From Streptomyces spongiicola (GTDB taxonomy: Bacteria; Actinomycetota; Actinomycetes; Streptomycetales; Streptomycetaceae), in contig NZ_CP029254.1 of assembly GCF_003122365.1 (NCBI RefSeq), forward strand, positions 3,367,001-3,431,000: DNA of 64,000 nucleotides, written 5' to 3'. The position numbers and the translations under genes were made by a program. The notes below the pieces were generated by a model. The model searched no databases. It was not told where the DNA came from and saw only the letters and a list, made by a program, of their open reading frames with translations. Shown here piece by piece: positions 50,455 to 60,268 of the stretch. The first letter of the stretch is position 1. Every line of letters starts with the position of its first letter.

Positions 50455-51768
50455 GTGAAGACAGCTCTCCCTCCGGCTCTGGCCGGTGCCGCCGTCGCCC
50501 TCGCGGTCGTCGCCGCCTCCGCCCCGGCGTCCGCTGCACCGGTGCCTCGGACGCCCGCGGCGGCCTCCACGACCTCCACGGCCTCCGCCGCCCCCGGCTC
50601 GTCCGCCTCGTCCGGCCTACGCGAGGTGCTGTTCGTCGGCAACAACTGGGACGGCACCGCCGACGTACTGGAACCCTCCGGCTCCCTCGCCAGGATCGGC
50701 CGGATCAACGTGATCCCGGACAAGCGCCAGCGGATGCTGGAGATCCACCTCAACCCCCTGAAGCTCGCGTACTTCCTCGGCATCCGGTGGTCCGTCGGCG
50801 AGGGCCACGACCAGTTCGTCGACGACATGTACTCGACGCCGGACGGGTCGGCCGTCGTGGTGTCCCGCCCCAGTTTCGCCGACGTCGTCTCCGTCGACGT
50901 GTCCAGCGGACGGATCAACTGGCGCTTCCCGGTGTCGGGCTACCGCTCCGACCACATGGCGGTGTCCCCGGACGGGACCCGCGTCGCGGTCTCCGCGTCG
51001 ACGTCCAACCGGGTACACGTCCTGGACATCCGGACCGGCCGGGAGACGGGCTCGTTCGCCACCGGCGACAAGCCTCACGAGAACGTCTTCACCGACGGCG
51101 GCAGCCGGATCTGGAACAGCGCCATCGGCGAGGTCGGCACCGCGCTGGACGATCCCGTCTGGGACTTCACCAAGGGCGACCGCAAGATCACCGTCGTCGA
51201 CGCGAAGACGTACCGCACGGTCGAGGTCATCGACATGCGGCAGCGGCTGGACGCCTTCGGCCGCAAGGACCTCTCGGACGCGGTGCGGCCCGTGGCGTTC
51301 ACCCCCGACGAGTCGAAGCTCTACTTCCAGGTGTCCTTCTTCAACGGCTTCCTGGAGTACGACGTGGCCGCCGACCGGATCACCCGCGTGAAGACCCTCC
51401 CGAAGAATCCGGCGACCAGCGAGGACCGCACGACCTGGGTCAACGACTCCCGCCACCACGGCATCTCGATGAGCCCCGCGGGCGACAAGATCTGCGTCGC
51501 CGGAACGATGGACGACTACGCGACGGTGGTCGACCGGGCCACCCTCCGGGAGGGCCCGCTGGTCCCGGCGTCGAAGCCGTACTGGGCCACGGTGAGCGGG
51601 GACGGAAGGTCCTGTGTGGTCTCCGAGAGCGGATCGGACTCGGTCTCGGCGATCGACTTCGCCACCGGCCGGAAGGTGGCGAGCGTGCCGGTGGGCGACC
51701 ATCCGCAGCGCGTGCGGCTCGGCAAGGTGGCGGCGGACTGGCGGGCGCCCTCGGCCCGGTGGAAGTAG
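50455..51768 (+). CDS. Secreted YncE-like beta-propeller protein
   Basis: A 437-residue protein with a signal peptide (LPPALAGAAVALAVVAASAP, cleavage near ASA-AP), then a Ser/Ala/Thr linker. A seven-bladed beta-propeller follows, with repeated DGxxxxVS/V blade motifs: MYSTPDGSAVVVSRPSFADV, MAVSPDGTRVAVSASTSNRV, VAFTPDESKLYFQVSFFNGF and ISMSPAGDKICVAGTMDDYA. Proteins of this type often bind sugar or cell-wall polymers. The GTG at 50455 has AGGAG upstream. Confidence 0.9.
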   Translation: MKTALPPALAGAAVALAVVAASAPASAAPVPRTPAAASTTSTASAAPGSSASSGLREVLFVGNNWDGTADVLEPSGSLARIGRINVIPDKRQRMLEIHLNPLKLAYFLGIRWSVGEGHDQFVDDMYSTPDGSAVVVSRPSFADVVSVDVSSGRINWRFPVSGYRSDHMAVSPDGTRVAVSASTSNRVHVLDIRTGRETGSFATGDKPHENVFTDGGSRIWNSAIGEVGTALDDPVWDFTKGDRKITVVDAKTYRTVEVIDMRQRLDAFGRKDLSDAVRPVAFTPDESKLYFQVSFFNGFLEYDVAADRITRVKTLPKNPATSEDRTTWVNDSRHHGISMSPAGDKICVAGTMDDYATVVDRATLREGPLVPASKPYWATVSGDGRSCVVSESGSDSVSAIDFATGRKVASVPVGDHPQRVRLGKVAADWRAPSARWK

Positions 51769-51913
51769 CCCCGGAGCCGGGCACCCCGGCGCGCAGGGCG
51801 GGGACGGCCCGCGGTCCGGCGGACACGGGCGCCTCGGCTCCCGCACCCACACCGACGCCACGCGCGGCCGCCACGGAGGTGCGGCGCGTCCCGGCGGGAG
51901 GGATCATCGGGGA

Positions 51914-52495
51914 ATGAGTCCCGAGATCCACCTCGCCCAGCAGCCCGAGGCCGACGAACTCCTCGGGCGCAGTCCGCTCGCCCTCATGATCGGCATGCTG
52001 CTGGACCAGCAGGTCCCGATGGAGTGGGCCTTCACCGGCCCCTTCACGATCGCCGAGCGCCTGGGAAAGAACGATCTCGACGCCCGTGAGATCGCCGCCC
52101 TGGACCCCGAGGGTTTCGCCGCGCTGCTGTCGCGGAAGCCCGCCGTGCACCGCTATCCGGGGTCGATGGCGAAGCGGATCCACCAGTTGTGCCGGTACCT
52201 GGTGGCCGAGTACGACGGCGACCCGACGGCGCTGTGGAGCGACGCGCCGTCGGGCCCGGAGGTGCTCGGCCGGCTGCTCGCCCTGCCCGGCTTCGGCAGG
52301 CAGAAGGCCCAGATCTTCCTCGCCCTGCTGGGCAAGCAGTACGGGGTGAGACCTGAGGGGTGGCGGGAGGCCGCGGGGGCGTACGGCGAGGAACGCGCCC
52401 ACCGTTCGGCCGCGGACATCACGGGGCCGGAGTCGCTGGCCAGGGTCCGGGCGCACAAGCAGGAGCTGAAGCGCGCGGCGAAGGGAGCCGAATGA
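51914..52495 (+). CDS. HhH-GPD-type DNA base-excision repair protein
   Basis: A 193-residue protein. The helix-hairpin-helix LLALPGFGRQKAQIFLALLG follows LGRSPLALMIGMLLDQQVPM, the usual N-terminal helix of HhH-GPD glycosylases. A catalytic Asp is not placed with certainty. The C-terminus has ADITGPESLARVRAHKQELK. It resembles a conserved actinobacterial family with an incomplete GPD motif, so glycosylase activity is uncertain. ATG at 51914 with GGGGA upstream. Confidence 0.85.
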   Translation: MSPEIHLAQQPEADELLGRSPLALMIGMLLDQQVPMEWAFTGPFTIAERLGKNDLDAREIAALDPEGFAALLSRKPAVHRYPGSMAKRIHQLCRYLVAEYDGDPTALWSDAPSGPEVLGRLLALPGFGRQKAQIFLALLGKQYGVRPEGWREAAGAYGEERAHRSAADITGPESLARVRAHKQELKRAAKGAE

Positions 52496-52631
52496 CGCAC
52501 AAGTACGCCCGAAGGCGTACGAGTTGCGGTCATTGGCGGTAAGTATCGCGTGAGTTGCGGCACATGTGTTCACAGAACACTCAGAGATCGCTAGCTTCCC
52601 CTCAACCTCGTTCGCACCGGGAAGGACCTCT

Positions 52632-54197
52632 GTGAACGCAACCCATCGCAGAGCAGTGGCCACCGTGGCCGCAGCCGCACTCGCGACCCCGCTCCTGCTG
52701 GCATCCGCCTCGCCCGCAACCGCCGACCGGCACGACCCCGCCAGGCAAGCGGCCAAGCAAGCGGCCAAGCTCTCCAAGAAGCTGGTCCGCAAGTCGTCCG
52801 CCGAGGACGCCTTCAAGCACCTGAAGAAGTTCCAGCAGATAGCCGACAGCACCGGCGGCCACCGTGCCGCCGGTTCGCTGGGCTACGACGCCTCCGCCGC
52901 GTACGTCTACCAGCAGCTGAAGAAGGCCGGGTACGACGTCTCGTACCAGAACTTCGACTTCATATACACCGAGACCCAGGCCGAGAAGCTGTCGGTGGTC
53001 TCCCCCGCGCCGCGCGACATCGCGATATCGGCGATGACGTACACCAAGTCGACCCCCGCGGGCGGTGTCAGGGCCGACCTGGCCGCCGTCCCCGTGGACG
53101 CCGACGGCACCACGGGCTGCGAGCCCGGGGACTTCGCCTCCGGAACCTTCACCGGCAAGGTGGCGCTGATCCGGCGCGGTGGCTGCACGTTCGCCCTCAA
53201 GCAGCAGAACGCCGCCGAGGCGGGCGCGATCGGCGCGATCATCTACAACAACACCGAGGGATCGCTCTCCGGCACCCTCGGCGGCCCGGAGGCCGGGAAG
53301 ATCCCGACCGGTGGCATCACCCAGGCCGAGGGCGCCAAACTGGCCGAGGACCTGGCCAAGGGCCCGGTGAGCATCGACTTCGAGATCCGCCAGCTCCAGG
53401 AGAAGCGCACCACGCGCAACGTCGTCGCGGAGACCCGGCGCGGAAACGCGGCCAACACCGTGATGCTGGGCGCCCACCTCGACTCCGTGACGGCCGGCCC
53501 CGGCATCAACGACAACGGTTCCGGCTCGGCCGGCCTGCTCGAGGTGGCCCTGGAGTTCGCCAAGGCCGAGAAGCGGCCCGCGAACAAGGTGCGGTTCGCC
53601 TGGTGGGGCGCCGAGGAGAACGGCCTGCTGGGCTCCGAGCACTACGTCGCGAACCTGAGCGACCTGGGCAAGAAGGAGATCAAGCTCTACCTGAACTTCG
53701 ACATGATCGCGTCGCCGAACTACGGACTGTTCGTCTACGACGGCGACGACTCCGACGGCGTCGGCGCACCGGCCGGTCCGGAGGGTTCGGCCCAGCTGGA
53801 ACGCGACATCAACGAGTTCATGGACCGCGTCGGCGCACCCCACGAGGGCACGGACTTCACGGGCCGCTCCGACTACGGCCCGTTCGTCGAGGCCGGCATC
53901 CCGTCCGGCGGCACGTTCACCGGCGCCGAGGGCATCAAGTCAGCCGCGCAGGTGGAGAAGTTCGGCGGCACGGCGGGCGTCGCCTACGACGCGTGCTACC
54001 ACGCCGCGTGCGACGACATCAGCAACATCAGCATGAAGGCGTTCGACGTCAACATCGACGTCATCGCCAACGCCACCGGCACCTACGCACACGACCTGAG
54101 CTCGCTGCGCAAGCCGGTCGTCACCGTCCCCACGGACGGAGACACGGGCAGCGGTGGCGGTCTGCACGACGGCCACGACCACGAGGTCACCGAGTAG
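52632..54197 (+). CDS. Secreted M28-family aminopeptidase with a PA domain
   Basis: A 521-residue secreted zinc aminopeptidase. The signal peptide (RRAVATVAAAALATPLLLAS, cleavage near ATA) is followed by a PA domain (residues ~125-255: GTFTGKVALIRRGGCTFALK, AIGAIIYNNTEGSLSG). The M28 catalytic domain has ligands in MLGAHLDSVTAGPGINDNGS, WWGAEENGLLGSEHYV, NFDMIAS and DACYHAACDDISN. A short His/Asp tail (HDGHDHEVTE) ends the protein. The GTG at 52632 follows GAAGGA. It is similar to the Streptomyces extracellular aminopeptidases. Confidence 0.95.
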   Translation: MNATHRRAVATVAAAALATPLLLASASPATADRHDPARQAAKQAAKLSKKLVRKSSAEDAFKHLKKFQQIADSTGGHRAAGSLGYDASAAYVYQQLKKAGYDVSYQNFDFIYTETQAEKLSVVSPAPRDIAISAMTYTKSTPAGGVRADLAAVPVDADGTTGCEPGDFASGTFTGKVALIRRGGCTFALKQQNAAEAGAIGAIIYNNTEGSLSGTLGGPEAGKIPTGGITQAEGAKLAEDLAKGPVSIDFEIRQLQEKRTTRNVVAETRRGNAANTVMLGAHLDSVTAGPGINDNGSGSAGLLEVALEFAKAEKRPANKVRFAWWGAEENGLLGSEHYVANLSDLGKKEIKLYLNFDMIASPNYGLFVYDGDDSDGVGAPAGPEGSAQLERDINEFMDRVGAPHEGTDFTGRSDYGPFVEAGIPSGGTFTGAEGIKSAAQVEKFGGTAGVAYDACYHAACDDISNISMKAFDVNIDVIANATGTYAHDLSSLRKPVVTVPTDGDTGSGGGLHDGHDHEVTE

Positions 54198-54419
54198 CGG
54201 CGGGGACTCCGTCCGCCGGGCCCGCTCCGCACGACCTGCGGGGCGGGCCCCACCCACGGCACCGGCGGGCCTCACCGAAGCCCGGCCGGCGCCACCACGT
54301 CCCCGCCCGCGCATCACGCCGCCCCCGTCCCCGCCCCGTCCCCGCCCCGTCCCCGCCCGCGTCACCCCGTCCCCACCGCGCGACAGGCCGCTTCCCGGCC
54401 CCTCCGGCCCCGCCCCCCA
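54198..54419. repeat. C-rich spacer
   Basis: A CCCCGCCCCGTC-type repeat lies at about 54320-54375 between the convergent aminopeptidase and HerA-like genes. No terminator-like hairpin with a clear loop was identified. Confidence 0.5.
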
Positions 54420-56069
54420 CTACCGGCGGCGCCTGCGGGCCGTGCCGAAGAGGGAACGGGAGATCTCCCGCCCGAGCTGGGTGCCGACCGAGCGGGCCAG
54501 GGACGTGAACAGACCGCTGCCCATCCCCTGCCCGGCCGGGGAGTCCGCCCGCCGCGACGTTCGGGAGGCGGGTTCCGCACCGCGGGCGGCCTCTTCCGCC
54601 TCCCGCGCGGCCTCTTCCGCTTCTCGCGCGGCATCCGCCTCCCGAGCGGCACGCAACGCCGACTCCTCGGCCGCCTGCTGCTCCGCCGTCAGCCTCTCGT
54701 ACGCCGACTCCCGGTCCACGGCCTGCGCGTAGCGCGGGTACAGCACGGAGGACCTCGCCGCGGCGTCCAGCCCGGTGTCGCCGAGCGGACCCATCAGCGA
54801 CTGCGGTGCCCGCAGCCGTGTCACCGCGACGGGGGTCGGCGCGCCCGACTCGTTCAGCACCGTGACGACCGCCTCTCCCGTACCCAGCGAGGTGAGGACC
54901 TCCTCCAGGTCGTACGCGGAATCCGGAAAGGTCCGCACCGTCGCCTTCAGCGCCCTGGCGTCGTCCGGGGTGAACGCCCTCAGCGCGTGCTGCACCCGGT
55001 TGCCCAGCTGCCCCAGCACGTCACCGGGCACGTCGCTGGGGGTCTGCGTCACGAAGAAGACCCCGACGCCCTTCGAGCGGATCAGACGCACCGTCCGGGT
55101 GACCGCCTCCAGGAACGCCTTGGAGGCTCCGTTGAACAGCAGGTGCGCCTCGTCGAAGAAGAACACCAGCTTCGGCCTGCCGAGGTCGCCGACCTCCGGC
55201 AGATCCGCGTACAGGTCCGCGAGCAACCACATCAGGAAGGTGGAGAAGAGCCGCGGCCGGTCCTGCACCCCGGGGAGTTCCAGCACGGACACGACCCCGC
55301 GTCCGTCGGGCGCCGTCCGCAGCAGCTCGCCCGTGTCGAACTCCGGCTCGCCGAAGAAGTCGCTCGCACCCTGCTGCTCGAAGAGCGTGACGGCCCGCAG
55401 GATCACCCCGGCCGTGGCGGTGGACAGCCCGCCGATACCCTTCAGCTCCACCTTCCCCGGGTCCGACACCAGGAACGCGACCACGGCCCTCAGGTCCTTG
55501 AGGTCCACCAGCTCCAGGCCCTTGGCGTCGGCGTAGTGGAAGACCAGCCCGAGGGACTGCTCCTGCGTCCGGTTGAGCTGGAGCACCTTGGACAGCAGCA
55601 TCGGCCCGAAGTCCGTGACGGTGGCGCGGACGGGGATGCCGTGGCCGATGCCGCCCAGCGCGTAGAACTCCGCGGGGAATCCCCCGGCATGCCAGTCCTG
55701 GCCCACCTGCGCGGCTCGCTCCTCCACCTTCTCCCCGCCCTGGCCGGGCGCGGCGATCCCGGAGAGGTCGCCCTTCATGTCGGCGAGGAAGACGGGGACA
55801 CCGTTCGACGACAGCTGCTCCGCGAGGAGCTGGAGCGTCTTGGTCTTGCCGGTGCCGGTCGCGCCGGCGACCAGACCGTGGCGGTTGAGCATGCCGAGCG
55901 GGATCCTGACGGGAGCTCCGGGAAGGCACCGGCCGCCGTCCAGCAGCGCGCCCAGCTCGAGAGCGGGTCCGGGGAAGGCGTAGCCGGAGGCGATCTGCCG
56001 CAACCCGCCGGAGGGATCCGCCGGCCCGGACGGGTCCGCGGACGGCGTCGGCTGCTCGGGCTCAGTCAT
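54420..56069 (-). CDS. HerA-like (DUF853) P-loop ATPase
   Basis: A 549-residue ATPase. Walker A is HGLVAGATGTGKTKTLQLLA, Walker B PKLVFFFDEAHLLFNGASKA, followed by VRLIRSKGVGVFFVTQTPSD. Segments VFLADMKGDLSGIAAPGQGG and FDTGELLRTAPDGRGVVSVL identify the DUF853/HerA-like helicase family. The C-terminus has an Ala/Glu-rich coiled coil (AREAEEAAREAEEAARG) and a basic tail (SLFGTARRRRR). ATG at 56069. The family may work with nucleases, but no nuclease gene is adjacent here. Confidence 0.9.
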   Translation of the reverse strand: MTEPEQPTPSADPSGPADPSGGLRQIASGYAFPGPALELGALLDGGRCLPGAPVRIPLGMLNRHGLVAGATGTGKTKTLQLLAEQLSSNGVPVFLADMKGDLSGIAAPGQGGEKVEERAAQVGQDWHAGGFPAEFYALGGIGHGIPVRATVTDFGPMLLSKVLQLNRTQEQSLGLVFHYADAKGLELVDLKDLRAVVAFLVSDPGKVELKGIGGLSTATAGVILRAVTLFEQQGASDFFGEPEFDTGELLRTAPDGRGVVSVLELPGVQDRPRLFSTFLMWLLADLYADLPEVGDLGRPKLVFFFDEAHLLFNGASKAFLEAVTRTVRLIRSKGVGVFFVTQTPSDVPGDVLGQLGNRVQHALRAFTPDDARALKATVRTFPDSAYDLEEVLTSLGTGEAVVTVLNESGAPTPVAVTRLRAPQSLMGPLGDTGLDAAARSSVLYPRYAQAVDRESAYERLTAEQQAAEESALRAAREADAAREAEEAAREAEEAARGAEPASRTSRRADSPAGQGMGSGLFTSLARSVGTQLGREISRSLFGTARRRRR

Positions 56070-56178
56070 GACACGGCCCCCATCTTCCGGGTTTGCGAGG
56101 CTTTTGCGGGGTTTCACACAGCATCCCATCGGCACCGCCTGGCTGCGCCGACCGCCGCTCGCCCGGTAGGCTTTCCGT

Positions 56179-56475
56179 GTGATCTTCAAGCGCATCGGCA
56201 ACGGGCGGCCGTATCCCGACCACGGCCGGGAAAGCACCCGGCAGTGGGCGGATGTAGCGCCGCGCCCGGTCCGCCTCGATCAGCTCGTGACCACCAAGGG
56301 CCAGCTGGACCTCGAGACCCTCCTCGCCGAGGACTCGACCTTCTACGGCGACCTCTTCGCCCATGTCGTGAAGTGGCAGGGCGACCTCTATCTCGAGGAC
56401 GGGCTGCACCGCGCCGTGCGCGCGGCACTCCAGCAGCGGCAGGTGCTGCACGCCCGGGTGCTGGAGTTCGACTGA
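56179..56475 (+). CDS. Conserved actinobacterial small protein
   Basis: A 98-residue protein starting with GTG at 56179 (IFKRIGNGRPYPDHGRESTR). It reads VRLDQLVTTKGQLDLETLLA, GDLFAHVVKWQGDLYLEDGL and HRAVRAALQQRQVLHARVLE. I recognise it as a protein common in Streptomyces at this place but of unknown function. It is divergent from the HerA-like gene, and the spacer is 109 bp. Confidence 0.75.
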   Translation: MIFKRIGNGRPYPDHGRESTRQWADVAPRPVRLDQLVTTKGQLDLETLLAEDSTFYGDLFAHVVKWQGDLYLEDGLHRAVRAALQQRQVLHARVLEFD

Positions 56476-56629
56476 CCCGGACCGACCGCCGCGCGCGACC
56501 CGTTCGGGCCCCTCAGCGCCCCCGTACGGCGCAGCCCCGCGACCCGTAAGGCGCTGCTTCACGTCCATACGGGCGCAAGCGGATGATCGTTAAGTAGGCA
56601 TAGCCCGCGGACCGCACTACGCTGCGCCC

Positions 56630-57253
56630 ATGAGCATGCTCACTCCCCCAGGCATGGGCGGAAAGTACCGCATCACGGGCAATGCGTATCCGCGTATGCG
56701 CCGTCCTCGTCGCCGCCGCAAGGTCGTGATCGCAGCCGTCGCAGCCGTGGCCGTCCTCGGCCTCGGCGGGTGGGGAACGCTGCAGCTCATCGACGCCTTC
56801 TCGGGCGATACCAGGAAGGCAGCCGCCAAGAGCCAGGCCGCGGCGTGCAAGCCCGGGGCCGCACCGTCCGCCGTGCCCGCGCCGCCCAGGCCCGCGCAGA
56901 TCACCGTCAACGTCTACAACGCCACCCCGCGCAGCGGACTGGCCAAGGCCACCGCCGACGAACTCCAGAAGCGCGGCTTCAACATCGGCAAGGTGGGCAA
57001 CGCGTCACCGGAGTACGACAAGAAGGTGCCCGGCGCCGGGCTGCTGCTGGGCGCGCCGGACGCCTACGAGGGACCTTTCGGCGTACTGGGCACCCAGCTC
57101 GCCGGCGCCCAGCTCAAAGCCGACACCCGCACCTCGGCCGACGTCGACCTGATCATCGGCACCGCCTTCAAGGAGCTGAACAGCAAGCCGGTCGCGGACA
57201 GGGCGCTCGCCGCGCTGGCCCAGCCCTCGCCGGCGCCGGGCGAGTGCAACTGA
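56630..57253 (+). CDS. Membrane-anchored LytR C-terminal-domain protein
   Basis: A 207-residue protein. A cytoplasmic basic stretch (RRPRRRRK) and one transmembrane helix (VVIAAVAAVAVLGLGGWGTL, residues ~31-50) are followed by an extracellular LytR_C domain: QITVNVYNATPRSGLAKATA, DELQKRGFNIGKVGNASPEY, VDLIIGTAFKEL. Such stand-alone LytR_C proteins are found in the actinobacterial envelope. ATG at 56630 without a strong ribosome-binding site. Confidence 0.9.
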   Translation: MSMLTPPGMGGKYRITGNAYPRMRRPRRRRKVVIAAVAAVAVLGLGGWGTLQLIDAFSGDTRKAAAKSQAAACKPGAAPSAVPAPPRPAQITVNVYNATPRSGLAKATADELQKRGFNIGKVGNASPEYDKKVPGAGLLLGAPDAYEGPFGVLGTQLAGAQLKADTRTSADVDLIIGTAFKELNSKPVADRALAALAQPSPAPGECN

Positions 57254-57599
57254 ACCCGGACACACCGGGTGGGTCCGGCTCGGCCTGAACACCGGGCGGG
57301 TGCGGTCGCACCCTCCTCCCCGTCGAGGCGGGGACCTCCGCTCACCTCGCGCGACCGCTCCGGGAACGGATTCCGGGGACAGACGCGAGCACCCCGCACC
57401 CGGCGGCAGAGGTGCCCGAAGCCCCACGGACGGGGCCGCGGTCCGGGACCAGGACCGCGGCCGGGTGCCTCCCGGCGGCCGCCCGGCAGCGCGCTGCCCC
57501 CCGCCCGGCCCCCCTGCCCTGCCGGTTGCTCCGCCCTACTGGTTGCTCTGCTCTACTGCTCTGCCCTACTGGTTGCTCTGCCCTACTGCTCGGCAGGCC
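57254..57599. repeat. 346-bp spacer with CTACTGGTTGCTCTG repeats
   Basis: At 57535-57595 a CCCTACTGGTTGCTCTG unit and its shorter forms CTCTACTGCTCTG alternate. They lie between the convergent LytR_C and upp genes. No gene is seen. Confidence 0.6.
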
Positions 57600-58235
57600 C
57601 TACTCCGCGGCGCCGTACATCCGATCTCCCGCGTCGCCCAGGCCGGGAACGATGTAGCCGTGCTCGTTGAGCCGCTCGTCGACGGAGGCCGTCACCACGG
57701 TCACCGGGGTGCCCGCGAGCTCGCGCTCCATCACCTCGACACCCTCCGGCGCCGCCAGCAGCACCACCGCCGTCACATCGTCGGCGCCGCGCTTGATCAG
57801 TTCCCGGATCGCTGCGACCAGCGTGCCGCCCGTGGCCAGCATCGGGTCGAGAACGTACACCTGGCGGCCCGAGAGGTCCTCCGGCATGCGCGTCGCGTAC
57901 GTCGACGCCTCCAGGGTCTCCTCGTTGCGGATCATGCCGAGGAAGCCCACCTCGGCCGTCGGCAGCAGTCGGACCATGCCGTCGAGCATGCCGAGGCCGG
58001 CCCGCAGGATCGGCACCACCAGAGGCCGGGGGCGGGAGAGCTTCACCCCCGTGGTCGCCTCCACCGGCGTCCGGATGTCGATCTGCTCGGTGCGCACATC
58101 GCGCGTGGCCTCGTACGCGAGCAGGGTCACCAGCTCGTCGGCCAGGCGCCGGAAGGTCGGGGAGTCGGTGCGCCGGTCGCGCAGGGTGGTGAGCTTGTGC
58201 GCCACCAGGGGGTGGTCGACGACATGGATCCGCAT
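57600..58235 (-). CDS. upp: Uracil phosphoribosyltransferase
   Basis: A 211-residue UPRTase that salvages uracil to UMP. The sequence shows [40 protein letters not shown], the PRPP-binding loop [20 protein letters not shown], and the C-terminal uracil-binding [19 protein letters not shown]. Length and motifs are complete. ATG at 58235. It is divergent from a small basic protein gene. Confidence 0.98.
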   Translation of the reverse strand: MRIHVVDHPLVAHKLTTLRDRRTDSPTFRRLADELVTLLAYEATRDVRTEQIDIRTPVEATTGVKLSRPRPLVVPILRAGLGMLDGMVRLLPTAEVGFLGMIRNEETLEASTYATRMPEDLSGRQVYVLDPMLATGGTLVAAIRELIKRGADDVTAVVLLAAPEGVEVMERELAGTPVTVVTASVDERLNEHGYIVPGLGDAGDRMYGAAE

Positions 58236-58322
58236 GGACCCCACAGTATCCGGGGCTGGCGTGGACGCCCCCTCCGGAGGGAAGGTGGCACGTATCCTTC
58301 CAGCGCCGAGGTGGTGTGGCCG

Positions 58323-58529
58323 ATGCGGGAGCGGGATCAGCAGGACCGGGAGCAGCGGCGGGAACCGCGGCCGGAAGAGGAGGAGACCGACGTCGAGCGA
58401 AGGCGGCGGCGCGCCCAGTTCCTCCGCGAGCTGCACGAGGCGAAGGCCCTGCGCGACCGCGTCCAGCCCAGGCGCGCCCGCGCGGCGCGGATGCGCCAGG
58501 CGATGCGCATGCGCTCCTTCCGCTGGTAG
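58323..58529 (+). CDS. Small Arg/Glu-rich protein next to upp
   Basis: A 68-residue, highly charged protein ([20 protein letters not shown], then [20 protein letters not shown] and [13 protein letters not shown]). The charged composition and a helix-forming centre suggest an extended or coiled-coil protein. The ATG at 58323 has AGGTGG upstream; in-frame GTGs just before it could also serve. It lies in the conserved upp-tadA interval. Function unknown. Confidence 0.6.
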   Translation: MRERDQQDREQRREPRPEEEETDVERRRRRAQFLRELHEAKALRDRVQPRRARAARMRQAMRMRSFRW

Positions 58530-58711
58530 GTCCCGGTGTCCCCTGGACGGCCCCGTACGGCGCCGTCAGGTGGGCCCTCTCACTGAACGCGTGCACGACG
58601 CAAGGCCCGAAGACCTCTCGCTGAGCCGCTGTTTCTGCCACGATTCCGAGTGGGCGGGGCACGAGCAGCGCTCCGTCGGTCGTCACAACTCTGATCAGTG
58701 GGAGAGTCACG

Positions 58712-59227
58712 GTGTACTTCGCCGCACTGCTCGCGCGCACCGAAGACGGGTGGGTAGCGAGCGACACAGAGCTCGACGATGTGGAGTCCCTGTCGGATCT
58801 GGCCGACTTGGCCCGCGACGCCTCGGTGAACGAGGACACGGTGATCGCCTTCATCGAGCAGGAAGACACTTGGTTCGGCATCGTCCGGGTGGACGGCGAG
58901 GAGGATCCTCGCGTCTTCGTCTCGGACGCCGCCTCGGCAGCACGCTCCTCCTACGGTGCGATGCTCACGGACGAGCTGCTCGGCAAGGACGAGGAGGATG
59001 ACGAGCTGGACTCGCTCGACCTCGACGGCACGGAGGACGGTGAGCCGGAGAGCGAGGACGAGCCGTCCGAGGACTCCGAAGCGGTCCCGGTCGGACCGCT
59101 CGGCGACTCGGATCTGCTCGCCGACCTCGGAATGTCCGCGAAGGAGCTCTGCGCGCTCAGCTCCGAGGCGCTCACCGAGATCGCCGACACCCTCGGCGCC
59201 TCCGAGATGCTGGAGGCCGTCCGCTAG
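58712..59227 (+). CDS. tRNA adenosine deaminase-associated protein
   Basis: A 171-residue acidic protein: MYFAALLARTEDGWVASDTE, VIAFIEQEDTWFGIVRVDGE, then a run of Asp/Glu (residues ~90-120) and a conserved C-terminal part (LLADLGMSAKELCALSSEAL, TEIADTLGASEMLEAVR). This family is encoded just before tadA in actinobacteria. The stop TAG overlaps the tadA start by one base, consistent with coupling. Its role is not known. Confidence 0.88.
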   Translation: MYFAALLARTEDGWVASDTELDDVESLSDLADLARDASVNEDTVIAFIEQEDTWFGIVRVDGEEDPRVFVSDAASAARSSYGAMLTDELLGKDEEDDELDSLDLDGTEDGEPESEDEPSEDSEAVPVGPLGDSDLLADLGMSAKELCALSSEALTEIADTLGASEMLEAVR

Positions 59228-59838
59228 TGACGGACCCCGTGCGGGCGCCGTGGGAGGCGCCGATGCGGCTCGCGCTGGAGGAGGCCGCACGCGCGCCGCT
59301 GACCGGGGACGTTCCGGTCGGTGCAGTCGTGCTGGCCGAGGACGGCGCGGTCCTGGCGACCGGCCGCAACGAACGGGAGCTGACCGGAGACCCCACCGGC
59401 CACGCCGAGGTGCTCGCGCTCCGGCGCGCGGCAGCGGCGCGCGGCAGCTGGCGGCTGACCGGCTGCACACTCGTGGTCACGCTGGAGCCGTGCACGATGT
59501 GCGCGGGTGCGCTGGTGCTGTCCCGGGTGGACCGGGTGGTCTACGGCGCCCGCGACGAGAAGGCGGGCGCGGCGGGCTCGCTCTGGGACGTCGTGCGGGA
59601 CCGGCGCCTCAACCACCGACCGGAGGTGATCCAGGGAGTGCTGGAAGCGGAGTGCGCTCGGCAGCTCACGGCGTTCTTCCGGGACGCTCGCGGGGGTGCG
59701 GCGGAGACACTCGGCCCGCGGACACCGGGTTCTCAGGACCCCGGCCGACAGACCCCCGGCTCGCAGTCCGCCTGCCCGCAGACCCCCGGCCAGCGGGCCG
59801 CCGGACAGGGGCCGGGCAACGGCCTTCCGGAGCGCTGA
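59227..59838 (+). CDS. tadA: tRNA-specific adenosine deaminase
   Basis: A 203-residue TadA that converts A34 to inosine in tRNA-Arg(ACG). The zinc site is read from TGHAEVLALRRAAAARGSWR (His, catalytic Glu) and VVTLEPCTMCAGALVLSRVD (PCxxC). The catalytic domain ends near residue 160 (RQLTAFFRDARGG). Residues ~165-203 form a low-complexity tail (PGSQ-, PGRQTPGSQ- and GQ-rich units) not needed in other TadA proteins. GTG start at 59227. Confidence 0.95.
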   Translation: MTDPVRAPWEAPMRLALEEAARAPLTGDVPVGAVVLAEDGAVLATGRNERELTGDPTGHAEVLALRRAAAARGSWRLTGCTLVVTLEPCTMCAGALVLSRVDRVVYGARDEKAGAAGSLWDVVRDRRLNHRPEVIQGVLEAECARQLTAFFRDARGGAAETLGPRTPGSQDPGRQTPGSQSACPQTPGQRAAGQGPGNGLPER

Positions 59839-59886
59839 CCGATACCGATTTCGGAGCACGGCACACCTTGGGCTAAGCTCTCTCCC

Positions 59887-59971
59887 GGTAGCGTGTCCGA
59901 GCGGCCGAAGGAGCTCGCCTCGAAAGCGAGTGTGGCGCAAGTCACCGAGGGTTCAAATCCCTCCGCTACCG
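59887..59971 (+). tRNA. tRNA-Ser (anticodon CGA)
   Basis: A class II tRNA: acceptor GGTAGCG/CGCTACC, anticodon CGA in loop CTCGAAA, a long variable arm around GTGTGGCGCAAGTCACC, T-loop TTCAAAT and discriminator G. CCA is not encoded. Confidence 0.95.
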
Positions 59972-59980
59972 CTGACAGAC

Positions 59981-60011
59981 GAGAGGGTGGTCCCGACAGG
60001 GCCGCCCTCTC
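59981..60011 (+). terminator. Terminator after tRNA-Ser(CGA)
   Basis: Inverted repeat GAGAGGG-GG-CCC with a short loop and its complement, ten bases after the tRNA. Confidence 0.7.
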
Positions 60012-60268
60012 GTGTTCTTGCGTCTCGGTTTCCGTCTCACTCCGGCGGTCTCACGCGTCGCGCCGAGCCTCCCGCCACGCGACCAGCGCCGCTCCTCGGT
60101 CCGGCAGGACAGCCGGCCATCGACTCCGACTCCGGCACCGACTCCGGCGCCGCTGGTGAGGGCGCCTCTCACGGCCGGGCGGACGACCCCCGCGGCGAGG
60201 TCCTCCGCTCCTGACCGCTCGGTTAGACTCACGCGTCCGCAGAGGGGCTGCAGGGGAGGCAGGGACTA